From Kroppenstedtia guangzhouensis (lineage in GTDB: Bacteria > Bacillota > Bacilli > Thermoactinomycetales > DSM-45169), in NCBI RefSeq assembly GCF_014637345.1, contig NZ_BMEX01000008.1:1-64000 (forward strand): 64,000 bases of DNA, written 5' to 3'. The notes under the pieces were generated by a model. That model saw only the letters and a list, made by a program, of their open reading frames with translations. It did not search any database and was not told where the DNA came from. Position 1 is the first letter of the stretch. The number at the start of each line of letters is the position of its first letter. Below, piece by piece: positions 55,121-63,552 of the stretch. The translations under genes were made by a program, and so were the position numbers.

Positions 55121-55156
55121 TATTCTATCCTATCCAACGGTTGTTGGAAACCGATA
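55121..55156 (-). promoter_or_regulatory. Promoter/operator of regulator 1
   Basis: On the minus strand TTTCCA (55145-55150) and TAGAAT (55122-55127) are 17 bases apart, and TCCAAC-N4-GTTGGA, a perfect 6-bp inverted repeat, overlaps the -35. The block ATCGGTTTCCAACAA...GGATAGAATA recurs before regulator 2. Confidence 0.7.
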
Positions 55157-55177
55157 CAGTGGTGGAATGAAGTCATT

Positions 55178-55212
55178 ACAAAAACCAGACCGGGACGGAC
55201 CCTGTCTGGTTT
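55178..55212 (-). terminator. Terminator after the second peptide gene
   Basis: Read on the minus strand, AAACCAGAC/GTCTGGTTT forms a 9-bp stem followed by a T run. It ends the regulator 2-peptide 2 transcript 20 bases after the peptide stop. Confidence 0.8.
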
Positions 55213-55232
55213 CGAAGATGAAGAAGTAGTGA

Positions 55233-55373
55233 TCATGTAGTGCCGGGATTGCTGCTTTTGGTGGTGATCGTTGAGGCTTGTAAAGAGTTTGTCGGAGTGG
55301 AGGTGGTTGTGATTGCGAAGACGAGTAATACAGGAATGGTAAAGATCAAGCTTTTTCGGATCCACTTATCCAT
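55233..55373 (-). CDS. Secreted signal-peptide precursor 2 (RNPP-type cognate peptide)
   Basis: 46 residues: MDKWIRKSLIFTIPVLLVFA is a Sec-type leader, and the tail ends ...TITTKSSNPGTT. The ATG has AAGGGAG nine bases upstream and overlaps the end of regulator 2 by 28 bases. The leader shares little sequence with precursor 1 beyond xKWxxK, yet both end in SSNPG plus two small residues, which points to selection on the C-terminal peptide. A terminator follows at once. Function is inferred from this context. Confidence 0.8.
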   Translation of the reverse strand: MDKWIRKSLIFTIPVLLVFAITTTSTPTNSLQASTITTKSSNPGTT

Positions 55374-56692
55374 TTGGATTCACTCCCTTTATTCTTTAAA
55401 TCAATGAGTACTTTATACATATTTTGCGTCAACCTCGTAAATTCCTGCTCATCGACATTTTCGAAACACTGCGCCAGATGTAGAAGCGCTTCGTATTCTC
55501 TCTTTTTCAATTGATGCTTTCGGGCAATCTCCAATCCTTGTTGATAATAAGTGATCGCATTTTGTGTTTTGTTTTGCTTACGGTAAAAGTCTCCCATCAA
55601 TTGTAGTGCGTAAGTTAAACGTGGGAGGTCATTCAATTTCTGACCGAGAAGGATCGCTTCACTCAACATTTTATGGGCTTCTTCCTTGCGGTTTTGTTTC
55701 ATGTACAGAATTCCCAGGCGGGCGTAAGCGGTGATGAATCTGTCTTTTTCTCCCCCGATCACTTTCTCTTTCAAACTGAGAGCCATTTCAAAGCAACCTT
55801 CGGCCTGCTCCCATTCTTTCAACTCCATATGGACTCCCGCCAAGACGGTCCAGAGATCAAACATCGACGAGTATTGGTAATTAAATCGGGCCAACTCCAA
55901 TCCGGCTTCCGCATACTTGATCGCCTCATCATAAACACCGGTTCGTCGGGCCAACTCGGCGCGCAGCCAATAAAAGGACAACTTGGTCTCCACTTGTTCC
56001 ATCTCCGGGAGGGAGTCCCATACTTCATGGACGACGCCGATCGCCTCTCCCAGCCGGCCCAGTCGTTCCAGATAGATGGCCTTGTTCCGCTTCAGGACAT
56101 GGATGGAGTGGGAGCGGTTTCCGTTGTCCACAAAGGCATCCATCCCACTGTTGACATATTTCAGAGCGGTCTCCAGATCATTCTGATAGTAGGCTACAAG
56201 GCTTAATTCTGCGAATGCGGATGCTTCGATGTTGGTATCAGTTTGGCTCGCCAGGCGGATGGCATTGAACAAGGCCCGTTCGGCCTTGGCAGAGTTTTTA
56301 AGGCGACTGTGGCATTTCCCTTTTATGTAATAATAGTAAGCCGAATAGGGGTGTGAATTTTCGAGATCCAGCTTGTCCAGCTTTTTCAAAGCCTCCCGTG
56401 AGTTCCCCTGATCACCCAGACATTCAATTTGGAACAAGGTCTTTTGCAATTGTTTCAATTCCCGTTGTTGTCCATGCAACAATTTGGGGACCTCACTCAG
56501 CTCAATTCCCAACTTGTTGATCAGATAGAGTGCCTTCTCTTGGCCGACGTGGGGAACGCCCCGTTCCACGTTGCTGATCGTGGCGGGGGAGATGTTCTCA
56601 TCCGCCAGATCCTCCAGCCGCAACCCCCTCTCCTTTCGCACCTTTCGAACAATTTCGCCGATATCTTGAAGCTCCAGCGTATTCAAATCCAT
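55346..56692 (-). CDS. HTH-TPR (RNPP-family) transcriptional regulator 2
   Basis: About 448 residues, paralogous to regulator 1 along its whole length: the same helix-turn-helix (DIGEIVRKVRKERGLRLEDL) and tetratricopeptide repeats (ETALKYVNSGMDAF, DEAIKYAEAGLELARFNYQY). Peptide binding in the TPR bowl would alter DNA binding, as known for PlcR and NprR. The ATG at 56692 follows GAGAGGTGAG. Its own peptide gene overlaps the 3' end. Target genes are unknown; self-regulation is suggested by the shared operator-like block. Confidence 0.9.
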   Translation of the reverse strand: MDLNTLELQDIGEIVRKVRKERGLRLEDLADENISPATISNVERGVPHVGQEKALYLINKLGIELSEVPKLLHGQQRELKQLQKTLFQIECLGDQGNSREALKKLDKLDLENSHPYSAYYYYIKGKCHSRLKNSAKAERALFNAIRLASQTDTNIEASAFAELSLVAYYQNDLETALKYVNSGMDAFVDNGNRSHSIHVLKRNKAIYLERLGRLGEAIGVVHEVWDSLPEMEQVETKLSFYWLRAELARRTGVYDEAIKYAEAGLELARFNYQYSSMFDLWTVLAGVHMELKEWEQAEGCFEMALSLKEKVIGGEKDRFITAYARLGILYMKQNRKEEAHKMLSEAILLGQKLNDLPRLTYALQLMGDFYRKQNKTQNAITYYQQGLEIARKHQLKKREYEALLHLAQCFENVDEQEFTRLTQNMYKVLIDLKNKGSESKWISGSEKA

Positions 56693-56724
56693 CTCACCTC
56701 TCCAAACAGGTTGAACCATACCAA

Positions 56725-56760
56725 TATTCTATCCCATCTTACGATTGTTGGAAACCGATT
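56725..56760 (-). promoter_or_regulatory. Promoter/operator of regulator 2
   Basis: TTTCCA (56749-56754) and TAGAAT (56726-56731), 17 bases apart, in a block matching the one upstream of regulator 1. The inverted repeat is imperfect here (TCCAAC-N4-GTAAGA). Confidence 0.7.
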
Positions 56761-56870
56761 GTTGGGTTGAATAAAAAAAGGTTTAGAATACGAGTTTACT
56801 TTATTGTTGGACTGAGGGAGGCTATATACATTCGCGGCAAACACCCCTCCAAACGAAGGGGTGACTGTAA

Positions 56871-57383
56871 TCATCCCGGGGGAAAACTTCTTTCCGGCAA
56901 CAGAGCCCGATAATCGCCGAATTCGGGTTTGTCTTTGATCAGCTTGTCAACATGTTCGATGCCTTGATCAGCTTCCTGATACACTCCTCCCGACCAACTG
57001 TGATACACCTTTGTATACTTTCCGCTCGTTTCGAAGAGGAACGATATCCAGCCTTCCTTATCGTAGTATTTTTCTTTTCGATTCCTGAGAAAGATCTGGT
57101 TCTCGATCCCTTTTGGAATGCCAACACCTGTTTTGTCGTACATGTCGTACATTTCGGCGTAGGTTTCTACAATCTTTTCCCTTCTATTCTCATTGAGATG
57201 AAGAACGGTACAATACCATGTTCTGAACTGCATCTGTACTACAAACTTCGGCGTTTCCTCCTCTTTAAACACAACCACATACAATTCCCGTTCGTCGTGC
57301 AGCTTTTTGGCTTCTTCTCGAGTCAATGGATGCCTGGGCTTTCCCAAGCTGATCATCCACTTTTTGTAAAACTCTACCTTCAT
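56871..57383 (-). CDS. Putative immunity protein of a displaced toxin cassette
   Basis: 170 residues, charged and soluble (MKVEFYKKWMISLGKPRHPLTREE...). I do not recognise the family. Its ATG overlaps the stop of the upstream toxin-tip fragment (ATGA), the usual toxin-immunity junction, and GC is lower than the core genome. An immunity role is inferred from position only. Confidence 0.5.
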   Translation of the reverse strand: MKVEFYKKWMISLGKPRHPLTREEAKKLHDERELYVVVFKEEETPKFVVQMQFRTWYCTVLHLNENRREKIVETYAEMYDMYDKTGVGIPKGIENQIFLRNRKEKYYDKEGWISFLFETSGKYTKVYHSWSGGVYQEADQGIEHVDKLIKDKPEFGDYRALLPERSFPPG

Positions 57384-57583
57384 TTCAAAACCTCCGGGTT
57401 ATAGACTTTACCCTTCTCATCTCTGATGATGATATCATGGTCGGTAGCATATTCCCGAACATTTCTGGGAACAGGTTTTTTCTGCACTGGCACCTCCAAA
57501 ATCATATCACCCTCAAGACTTTCTCCCGCCAAACCTTCATTCTGATGTCCTGATCCTTTACGCTGGGACGTCAAGGAAACCAA
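57380..57583 (-). CDS. Displaced C-terminal tip of a polymorphic toxin (fragment)
   Basis: 67 codons, best read from about SQRKGSGHQNEGLAGESL to NVREYATDHDIIIRDEKGKVYNPEVLK. It has no ribosome binding site, and its first codons lie inside the terminator of the upstream immunity gene, so it is a toxin end without its own N-terminus. Such orphan tips are known next to polymorphic toxin genes, where recombination can swap them in. The activity of this tip is not readable. Confidence 0.5.
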   Translation of the reverse strand: MVSLTSQRKGSGHQNEGLAGESLEGDMILEVPVQKKPVPRNVREYATDHDIIIRDEKGKVYNPEVLK

Positions 57584-57606
57584 AACGCCCAGCTATTCTG
57601 GGCGTT
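57582..57606 (-). terminator. Terminator of the toxin-immunity operon
   Basis: Minus-strand AACGCCCAG/CTGGGCGTT, a perfect 9-bp stem, followed by TTGGTTT. Confidence 0.8.
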
Positions 57607-57634
57607 GAATTTGACAAAGGTTAACAATCGGGAA

Positions 57635-58084
57635 TTACGATGCTTCAATCCAATTTAACTTGGGGTGAAGCTTTTCGTATTTGTAGAAATACTTTACTGC
57701 ATCAAGCATTATCTGTTTATTAACACACATATTTTCGGGCAAATTCGACAGCTGAGATATCTTAATCAAGAATTCTTTGGTGTCAGATTTAGATGGGTCT
57801 ATTAGGTGAAAGATCCTGTCCCCATCATAAACTGGCTCAATTCCCTCTTCCTCTTCTTCCCTCTCAAGCTCATCATCTACAATATAAGAGTAGCCTACAT
57901 GATACAAAGCTTCATTTTCTATCAAATTACCTCCGCCTACAATCAATTCTCCCTTGGCCTTTCTTTTTAAAGTGACGACGGATCGTTTCTCCCCGTCTAA
58001 CTGTATCAAATATTCCTCAATCACTTTCCAATCAGGATCTTTGATCGGCGACAAATGCTCGGGGGTTAAAACCCATTGACTCAT
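57635..58084 (-). CDS. Immunity protein (Imm1-like) for the deaminase toxin
   Basis: 149 residues, acidic (DDELEREEEEEGIEPV), with the pattern LIVGGGNLIENEALYHVGY resembling the Imm1 family often paired with deaminase toxins. The ATG overlaps the toxin stop (ATGA), so the two are translated together. It would bind and block the toxin's catalytic domain in producing cells. Family assignment is moderate. Confidence 0.7.
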   Translation of the reverse strand: MSQWVLTPEHLSPIKDPDWKVIEEYLIQLDGEKRSVVTLKRKAKGELIVGGGNLIENEALYHVGYSYIVDDELEREEEEEGIEPVYDGDRIFHLIDPSKSDTKEFLIKISQLSNLPENMCVNKQIMLDAVKYFYKYEKLHPKLNWIEAS

Positions 58085-59781
58085 TTTTTACCTCTTCCTT
58101 TCCTGGATGCTTCTTTCATTGCCTTGTATTTGTCTCTTGTAATGCTCCACGGAAGCCTTTCGAAACCTTTTTTAGGGCGGAAAATCTGTGTCACCTTTTT
58201 ACCGTTCTCTATATAAATTACTTGTAACTCATCTAATCTTGATTGTTCAACCATATTTACAAGTGCTCCCTTACAAAATCCACAAGGCTTTTTATCTACG
58301 GTAATTACAGCTTTTCCTCCGATAACACCCTCAGTTTTTCTTTTTAAATAGAGACTATACATAGCATCAGCCTCAGCATGAGTCGGAGAAACTGCATTCA
58401 TGTAGAGTTGCTTGGAAATTTTCTTATCATTCCCATGAGCATTTTTTGATACAAATTCATGCCCATCTCCTCTTACAATTGCTACAGTGTATGGGTCGTC
58501 ATCGCCACTTCGAGGGGGAAGTCCAAATTTTTTTCTCGCCTCAGCTACTTCATCAAAAGAAGCAGGTTTCCCTAGATTCCTTTGATTTCCCCCACCACCC
58601 TTATCACTGGCCTTGTTATACCCCTCCGCCGCTTCCTGCCCGTTTTTCTTCACCCACGGCATGGCCAGTGTGCCGTCGCCGGAGACACTGGGGATCATTT
58701 GTTGCAGTTGTTTGCCCAGGGCGGGGGAGCCGTCGATGACCGCTCCGGCATAGGGGATCAGCATGCCGATCATGCCGGCAATGGTGGCACTTTTCCAATC
58801 GAATTTGCGGTCTCTCAACCAGTCAAACGCCGATTGATCCGCTACTCCACCACTGCCGCCGCCGATGATCTTGGGTAACCACTTCTGTATGAATGGACTG
58901 AGCGTGGATTGGGCCAATCGGGCTCCCACATATCGGGAGACACCGGCGAACACACCATAACCGAAGACTCCCGCAAATCCACCGATCCCCGCATCTCGTA
59001 GGATCGTGGTCGGATCGTTTCCCTGAAGCCACGAAACTCCGCCGGAAATGGCTCCGCTGACCAGCATCGTTCCCCCAAGGGGAGGGGAGGCAAAGAGAGC
59101 AATGATGGTTGCGGCTAAACCGATGGTAAATTCGGGATGATCCATTCCAAAACTGACTAACTCAAAAAACGGATCGACCCCGGTGATGGCTCCAATCAGC
59201 TTGGAAAAGCCAATCAAACCTTTGAATTGAGGGTGTTTTCCCATCTGATCATACGCAATCCGCTTCCCGACATAGTTTGCAATGCATTCCTGATCGTTTC
59301 CACAATGTTTACGTGCTTCCTGAAGAAGCCTTTTTATACGTTCTTCACGCAACTGCTTTTTCTTTTCTTCACTGGGGCCGGAAAGAAGCTCTCCCCCTTT
59401 TTTCTTGATGCAGTCCCAGCTTAGTGCACATTCATACCAAGGTGGATCGCTTTTCACCGGCTTTACCGGAGGTGTGGATTCAAAATCAGGCTTTGTGACC
59501 AATTGAAGAGGATTTGGTTCTTTCGCTGGAGGTTCCGGCTCCGGGTCTTCTTTGGCCATGTACTTCCCGGCCTTACAGGAAGGTTCTCCGTTTTCATCGT
59601 AAAGGAAGGGAACAGAGCAAAGAATGACTTGTCGTAGGGATGCCTGCACGGGCTCACTTTTTGCAATTCCGACCACAATTCCCGCCAACATCGCGGCGGC
59701 CACCATCACAAACACATATTCAACGGTGGGGGAACCCCTTCTACTTCTTACCTTTCGAAGGAGCAAACGTAAAAAATCCAA
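58081..59781 (-). CDS. Polymorphic toxin with prepilin-like leader and deaminase tip
   Basis: 566 residues. Residues 1-40 look like a type IV prepilin: basic start, then RRG-SPTVEYVFVMVAAAML with Gly at -1 and Glu at +5 followed by a hydrophobic helix. A Pro/Glu-rich linker, a cysteine-containing region and glycine-rich hydrophobic segments follow (about 210-380). The C-terminal domain has the zinc-deaminase pattern: HAE at 468-470 and PCGFC with Cys500 and Cys503, like DddA/SCP1.201-type toxins that deaminate cytosine in nucleic acid. TTG start has AAAGGAG ten bases upstream. Substrate and delivery are inferred. Confidence 0.82.
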   Translation of the reverse strand: MDFLRLLLRKVRSRRGSPTVEYVFVMVAAAMLAGIVVGIAKSEPVQASLRQVILCSVPFLYDENGEPSCKAGKYMAKEDPEPEPPAKEPNPLQLVTKPDFESTPPVKPVKSDPPWYECALSWDCIKKKGGELLSGPSEEKKKQLREERIKRLLQEARKHCGNDQECIANYVGKRIAYDQMGKHPQFKGLIGFSKLIGAITGVDPFFELVSFGMDHPEFTIGLAATIIALFASPPLGGTMLVSGAISGGVSWLQGNDPTTILRDAGIGGFAGVFGYGVFAGVSRYVGARLAQSTLSPFIQKWLPKIIGGGSGGVADQSAFDWLRDRKFDWKSATIAGMIGMLIPYAGAVIDGSPALGKQLQQMIPSVSGDGTLAMPWVKKNGQEAAEGYNKASDKGGGGNQRNLGKPASFDEVAEARKKFGLPPRSGDDDPYTVAIVRGDGHEFVSKNAHGNDKKISKQLYMNAVSPTHAEADAMYSLYLKRKTEGVIGGKAVITVDKKPCGFCKGALVNMVEQSRLDELQVIYIENGKKVTQIFRPKKGFERLPWSITRDKYKAMKEASRKGRGKK

Positions 59782-59819
59782 TCAACCACGCTCCTTTTTT
59801 GGAAGAGTTCGTCAACTGG

Positions 59820-59849
59820 ATTATATTTCATCTTTACTTTCCTGACCAA
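59820..59849 (-). promoter_or_regulatory. Probable promoter of the toxin-immunity operon
   Basis: On the minus strand TTGGTC and TATAAT are 18 bases apart, about 40 bases before the toxin start. Confidence 0.6.
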
Positions 59850-59874
59850 TAGGACTTTGGTTGTGAAAAAGAAA

Positions 59875-59896
59875 AAATCCAGCTATAGCTGGATTT
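59875..59896. terminator. Hairpin between toxin and restriction operons
   Basis: AAATCCAGCT/AGCTGGATTT pairs over 10 bases. It lies upstream of the toxin gene and of the divergent restriction operon, so it may be an insulator or a leftover terminator. The rest of 59897-60060 has no gene. Confidence 0.6.
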
Positions 59897-60060
59897 CGGA
59901 AGTTTTATGGGGTATAAGCATCTGCCCACAGGCAATAAACTCCCAATCCGACATATGACACTCATGGCAGGTGGATTCCCCATGGAGAGAAAGACGGCTT
60001 TTTCTCCCTTTGAATCTCTTTCCTGTAGAAAAACTGTATTCTCCGATTCTGATTTTAGTA

Positions 60061-60089
60061 TTGAAATATCAAAATCGTTATCCTATACT
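60061..60089 (+). promoter_or_regulatory. Promoter of the type I restriction-modification operon
   Basis: TTGAAA and TATACT are separated by 17 bases, about 50 bases before the first gene. Confidence 0.65.
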
Positions 60090-60136
60090 ATTTATGCGAG
60101 TTGGAAATGGTTTCCGAGAGAAAGGGGGGTGACCGG

Positions 60137-61744
60137 ATGCGTCAGCCTCTCCAACGCTTCTTAACAACGATGAATGAGCGGGGCTTGGACAGACCGGAAG
60201 CGCACTTAATGGAGGCACTTCGGGTCTGGTGGACGGATCGAGCCCTTCAGGAGTCCCCGGATTCAGTCATGGATACTGAAGGGGACCCCGACAGGCTGTT
60301 CAAAGTGATGAAAGAGCAGGTGGAAGGGAAACTGGGCCATTTTCCCGGGGACCGGGATCTGTTTTTTCAGTGGTACCATCTGTTAAAAGATCTGGATGTG
60401 ATCGACTCCGTCACGGAATTGGTCCGGGCCGATCGGAGACACACACTGTTGTTGCCGGAGATGCTGTTTTCCACCTTTGCGAATCGCATCCGGGATGAAG
60501 CGATACCCCCTCGCTCCCTTCTGATCACCGAAGCGGAGAAGTTTTTGCCTTGGCTGAAAGCCTTTGTCGAGAGCAACCGGGATCGCTTAATCACGTTGAC
60601 GACGGAGCGCTGGATCATGCACAAGCTCCTGGAACTGGCCTTTGTAGGGGAAGCCCATGTCCGGATCCGGTTTCAATCCATCTACAAGCCGATGGATCTG
60701 CCTTTGTATGATGGTATCTTTTCCGTGCCCGACTTCGGGGGGCGGCTGGGCCCCGCCGAGACCCATGATCAGTTTTGGACCAACGAAACAGAAGGGATCG
60801 CCGCGGAAAATCTGGTCCGTCATCTGACGGAGCAGGGAATCCTCCACCTGATTGCACCGGCCAAACTGACCTTTGGCGGTGCCGGTCTGGCCAGACTGCG
60901 CCGGGTACTGAGCAAGGCCTTTCAAGTGGGACGAATCGAAGCTTTGCCCGAGGGCAGCCTGCGCCCCTGGACCGGGATCCGGGCTTATTGGATCACCTTG
61001 TCCAAGCAACCGGTATCCCAAGTGATCCTCGGCCGTCTGGGATGGAAAGACGGAAACCTGTCCCCGGAGATGGAGCAAAGCCTCACACCCGCCAGATTTG
61101 CCGATCGGAAAGATTGGCGCGTCGATCTTTACCTTGCAGACAGCCAGGCTGAACTGGCCCGATATCAAGCTTCTGATATCCCCAAGATCAAATTGAAGGA
61201 AGTGGCGGAGATCTTCCGGGGCAAATCGATTATGAAAAAAGATATTCGCCCCGGAGAGATCGCTGTCCTCAACATTTCCAATCTGGAAGAAGGGGAAGTC
61301 CTCTGGGATGGGCTGGACACCATCGCCGAAGAGCGGCGCAAGGTCCGTCGCTACGAGCTGGAGCCGGGGGATCTGGTTATGACTTGCCGGGGAACGGTCA
61401 ACAAATTTGCTGTCATCGACCGCTTGCCCCGCACTGTGATCGCTTCTGCCAATATCATCGTCATGCGGTTTAAGGAGGGGGTGGACAGCACTTGGGTCAG
61501 AATCTTTCTGGAAAGCCCTGTCGGAACAGCTCTGGTTAAAAGCTTTCAACGGGGGGGAACGGTGATGAATATCAACCCAGGTGATATCGGCGAGCTGGAA
61601 ATCCCTTGGCCGGATCCGCAGAAGCAACAGCGGTTGGTCGAGGAATACCGGCGGGAGTGGGAGTATCTTCGGGAGACGATCCGTCAGGCGGAGGAACGCT
61701 GGAAAAACAAGCGAACAGCCATTGAACAACAATTGTACGATTGA
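60137..61744 (+). CDS. Unusual methylase-like/HsdS-like fusion protein
   Basis: About 535 residues. The middle (about 190-330: LYDGIFSVPDFGGRLG, LIAPAKLTFGGAGLARLRRVLSKAF, GRIEALPEGSLRPWTGIRAYWITLS) follows the second half of an N6-adenine methylase, but the NPPF catalytic site is replaced by SVPDF and the SAM motif is absent. The last 190 residues are an HsdS target-recognition domain with coiled coil (IKLKEVAEIFRGKSI, GDLVMTCRGTVNKFAVI, GGTVMNINPGDIGELEIPWP). ATG 60137 follows AAAGGGGGGTGA. It lies just before hsdM and may bind DNA specifically without methylating. Confidence 0.7.
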   Translation: MRQPLQRFLTTMNERGLDRPEAHLMEALRVWWTDRALQESPDSVMDTEGDPDRLFKVMKEQVEGKLGHFPGDRDLFFQWYHLLKDLDVIDSVTELVRADRRHTLLLPEMLFSTFANRIRDEAIPPRSLLITEAEKFLPWLKAFVESNRDRLITLTTERWIMHKLLELAFVGEAHVRIRFQSIYKPMDLPLYDGIFSVPDFGGRLGPAETHDQFWTNETEGIAAENLVRHLTEQGILHLIAPAKLTFGGAGLARLRRVLSKAFQVGRIEALPEGSLRPWTGIRAYWITLSKQPVSQVILGRLGWKDGNLSPEMEQSLTPARFADRKDWRVDLYLADSQAELARYQASDIPKIKLKEVAEIFRGKSIMKKDIRPGEIAVLNISNLEEGEVLWDGLDTIAEERRKVRRYELEPGDLVMTCRGTVNKFAVIDRLPRTVIASANIIVMRFKEGVDSTWVRIFLESPVGTALVKSFQRGGTVMNINPGDIGELEIPWPDPQKQQRLVEEYRREWEYLRETIRQAEERWKNKRTAIEQQLYD

Positions 61745-61756
61745 GAGGGGAACATC

Positions 61757-63289
61757 ATGTCAACCACCAACGGTGCCAACCTGGGATTTGAACAAAAACT
61801 GTGGGAAATGGCGGATAAACTGCGCAACAACATGGACGCCGCCGAATACAAGCACGTCGTCTTGGGGTTGTTGTTCTTAAAATACATATCCGATGCCTTT
61901 GAAGAGGAATATGAACGGCTCTCCCGGGATGAGTGGGCCGATCCGGAAGATCCCGATGAGTATCTGGCCAACAATATTTTTTGGGTTTCCAGGGAAGCCC
62001 GCTGGCAACACATCCGTGATAACGCCAAAAAGCCGGAGATCGGCCGCATCATCGACGATGCCATGGTGGCCATTGAAAAGGATAACCCTTCGCTCAAAAA
62101 TGTATTGCCCAAGGATTATGCCCGTCCCGATCTGGACAAAACCCGGCTGGGGGAGATTATCGACCTCTTCTCCTTCAAGGTGGGGGACAGGGAGAGCCAG
62201 TCCAAGGACGTGCTGGGACGGGTTTATGAGTATTTCCTCAGCCGCTTTGCCAGCGCCGAGGGGAAAAACGGCGGCCAGTTTTACACCCCCCGCACGGTGG
62301 TCAAGCTGCTCGTGGAAATGATCGAACCCTACAAAGGGCGGATCTACGACCCCTGTTGCGGTTCCGGGGGCATGTTTGTCCAGAGTGAATCTTTTATCCG
62401 CGCCCATCAGGGGAAGATCGGGGATGTGGCCGTCTACGGCCAGGAGTCCAACCCCACCACTTGGCGCCTGTGCAAGATGAACCTGGCCATCCGGGGGATC
62501 GACGGCAACCTGGGGAGCAAGCCGGCGGACACCTTTCACGAGGATCTGCACCAGCACCTGCGCGCCGACTACATCCTGGCCAATCCTCCCTTCAACGTCA
62601 GCGACTGGGGCGGGGAACGGCTGACCGAGGACAAGCGCTGGAAATTCGGCACACCCCCGGTGGGAAACGCCAACTACGCTTGGATCCAGCACATGGTCTC
62701 CAAACTGGCCCCCAGCGGCGTCGCCGGTTTTGTCCTGGCCAACGGCTCCATGTCCACCAACCAGACCTCCGAGGCCGCCATCCGCAAGGGTTTGATTGAA
62801 AACGATCTGGTGGACGCCATCGTCACCCTGCCGGGACAGCTCTTCTATTCCACCCAGATCCCCGTCTGCCTCTGGTTCCTCACCAAGAACAAGGCGGCCC
62901 GGGGTCATCGGGACCGGCGGGGGGAGATCCTCTTTATCGATGCCCGCAAACTGGGCCACATGGTGAGCCGCATCCACAAAGAATTCAGCGAGGAGGACAT
63001 CCGCCAGGTGGCCAACACTTACCACGCTTGGCGGGGACAACGGGAAGCCGGGGAGTACAAGGATGTGAAAGGATTCTGCAAGGCGGCCACCCTGGAGGAA
63101 GTGCGAAATCATGAATACATCCTCACCCCTGGTCGCTATGTGGGCATCGAAGACACCACGGAGGACGGCGAACCTTTTGCAGAGAAGATGACCCGCCTCA
63201 CCGGGGAGTTGGCGGACCAATTCGCCAAGTCGCAACATCTGGAAGAAGAGATCCGCCGCAATCTGAAAAAAATCGGCTTTGACTTTTAA
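61757..63289 (+). CDS. hsdM: Type I restriction-modification methylase subunit HsdM
   Basis: 510 residues. N-terminal HsdM domain ([40 protein letters not shown]), SAM-binding [15 protein letters not shown], and the catalytic [11 protein letters not shown] (N6-adenine methylases have NPPF/Y). It methylates adenine together with HsdS, protecting host DNA. GAGGGGAACATC precedes the ATG. The restriction subunit HsdR is not in the window and may lie beyond the right edge. Confidence 0.95.
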   Translation: MSTTNGANLGFEQKLWEMADKLRNNMDAAEYKHVVLGLLFLKYISDAFEEEYERLSRDEWADPEDPDEYLANNIFWVSREARWQHIRDNAKKPEIGRIIDDAMVAIEKDNPSLKNVLPKDYARPDLDKTRLGEIIDLFSFKVGDRESQSKDVLGRVYEYFLSRFASAEGKNGGQFYTPRTVVKLLVEMIEPYKGRIYDPCCGSGGMFVQSESFIRAHQGKIGDVAVYGQESNPTTWRLCKMNLAIRGIDGNLGSKPADTFHEDLHQHLRADYILANPPFNVSDWGGERLTEDKRWKFGTPPVGNANYAWIQHMVSKLAPSGVAGFVLANGSMSTNQTSEAAIRKGLIENDLVDAIVTLPGQLFYSTQIPVCLWFLTKNKAARGHRDRRGEILFIDARKLGHMVSRIHKEFSEEDIRQVANTYHAWRGQREAGEYKDVKGFCKAATLEEVRNHEYILTPGRYVGIEDTTEDGEPFAEKMTRLTGELADQFAKSQHLEEEIRRNLKKIGFDF

Positions 63290-63334
63290 ACCATACTTTC
63301 AGGAGGGGTTGCCGATGGGGCGGGACGGAGACCG

Positions 63335-63535
63335 ATGGATAGGATTCATGGATCCCCGACGGGGTCGGGGGAACAGCGACTGAACAAAAGAGTGCTCCAT
63401 ATGCTCCTCCGCTTCGGCCACCGGGACTTCCTCCTCCGCCACCTCACCCGTCACCGGCCGGAGAAGCTGATGGAGAAATATTGGAGGAGGAAGGAACGGG
63501 AAACGGAAAGACAGGAAGCGCAGATGACATCTTAG
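63335..63535 (+). CDS. Small basic protein in the hsd operon
   Basis: 66 residues, strongly basic (NKRVLHMLLRFGHRDFLLRHLTRHRPEKLMEKYWRRKERE), in the same direction and within 50 bases of both hsdM and hsdS. GGACGGAG precedes the ATG. I do not recognise a family; a DNA-binding role is only a guess from its charge. Confidence 0.5.
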   Translation: MDRIHGSPTGSGEQRLNKRVLHMLLRFGHRDFLLRHLTRHRPEKLMEKYWRRKERETERQEAQMTS

Positions 63536-63552
63536 AGAAGGAGTGATGGGGG

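Noticed and set aside
59875-59896. Repeat considered as a CRISPR-like or phage attachment site
   Set aside because: There is one copy only, with no spacers, no integrase and no tRNA nearby.
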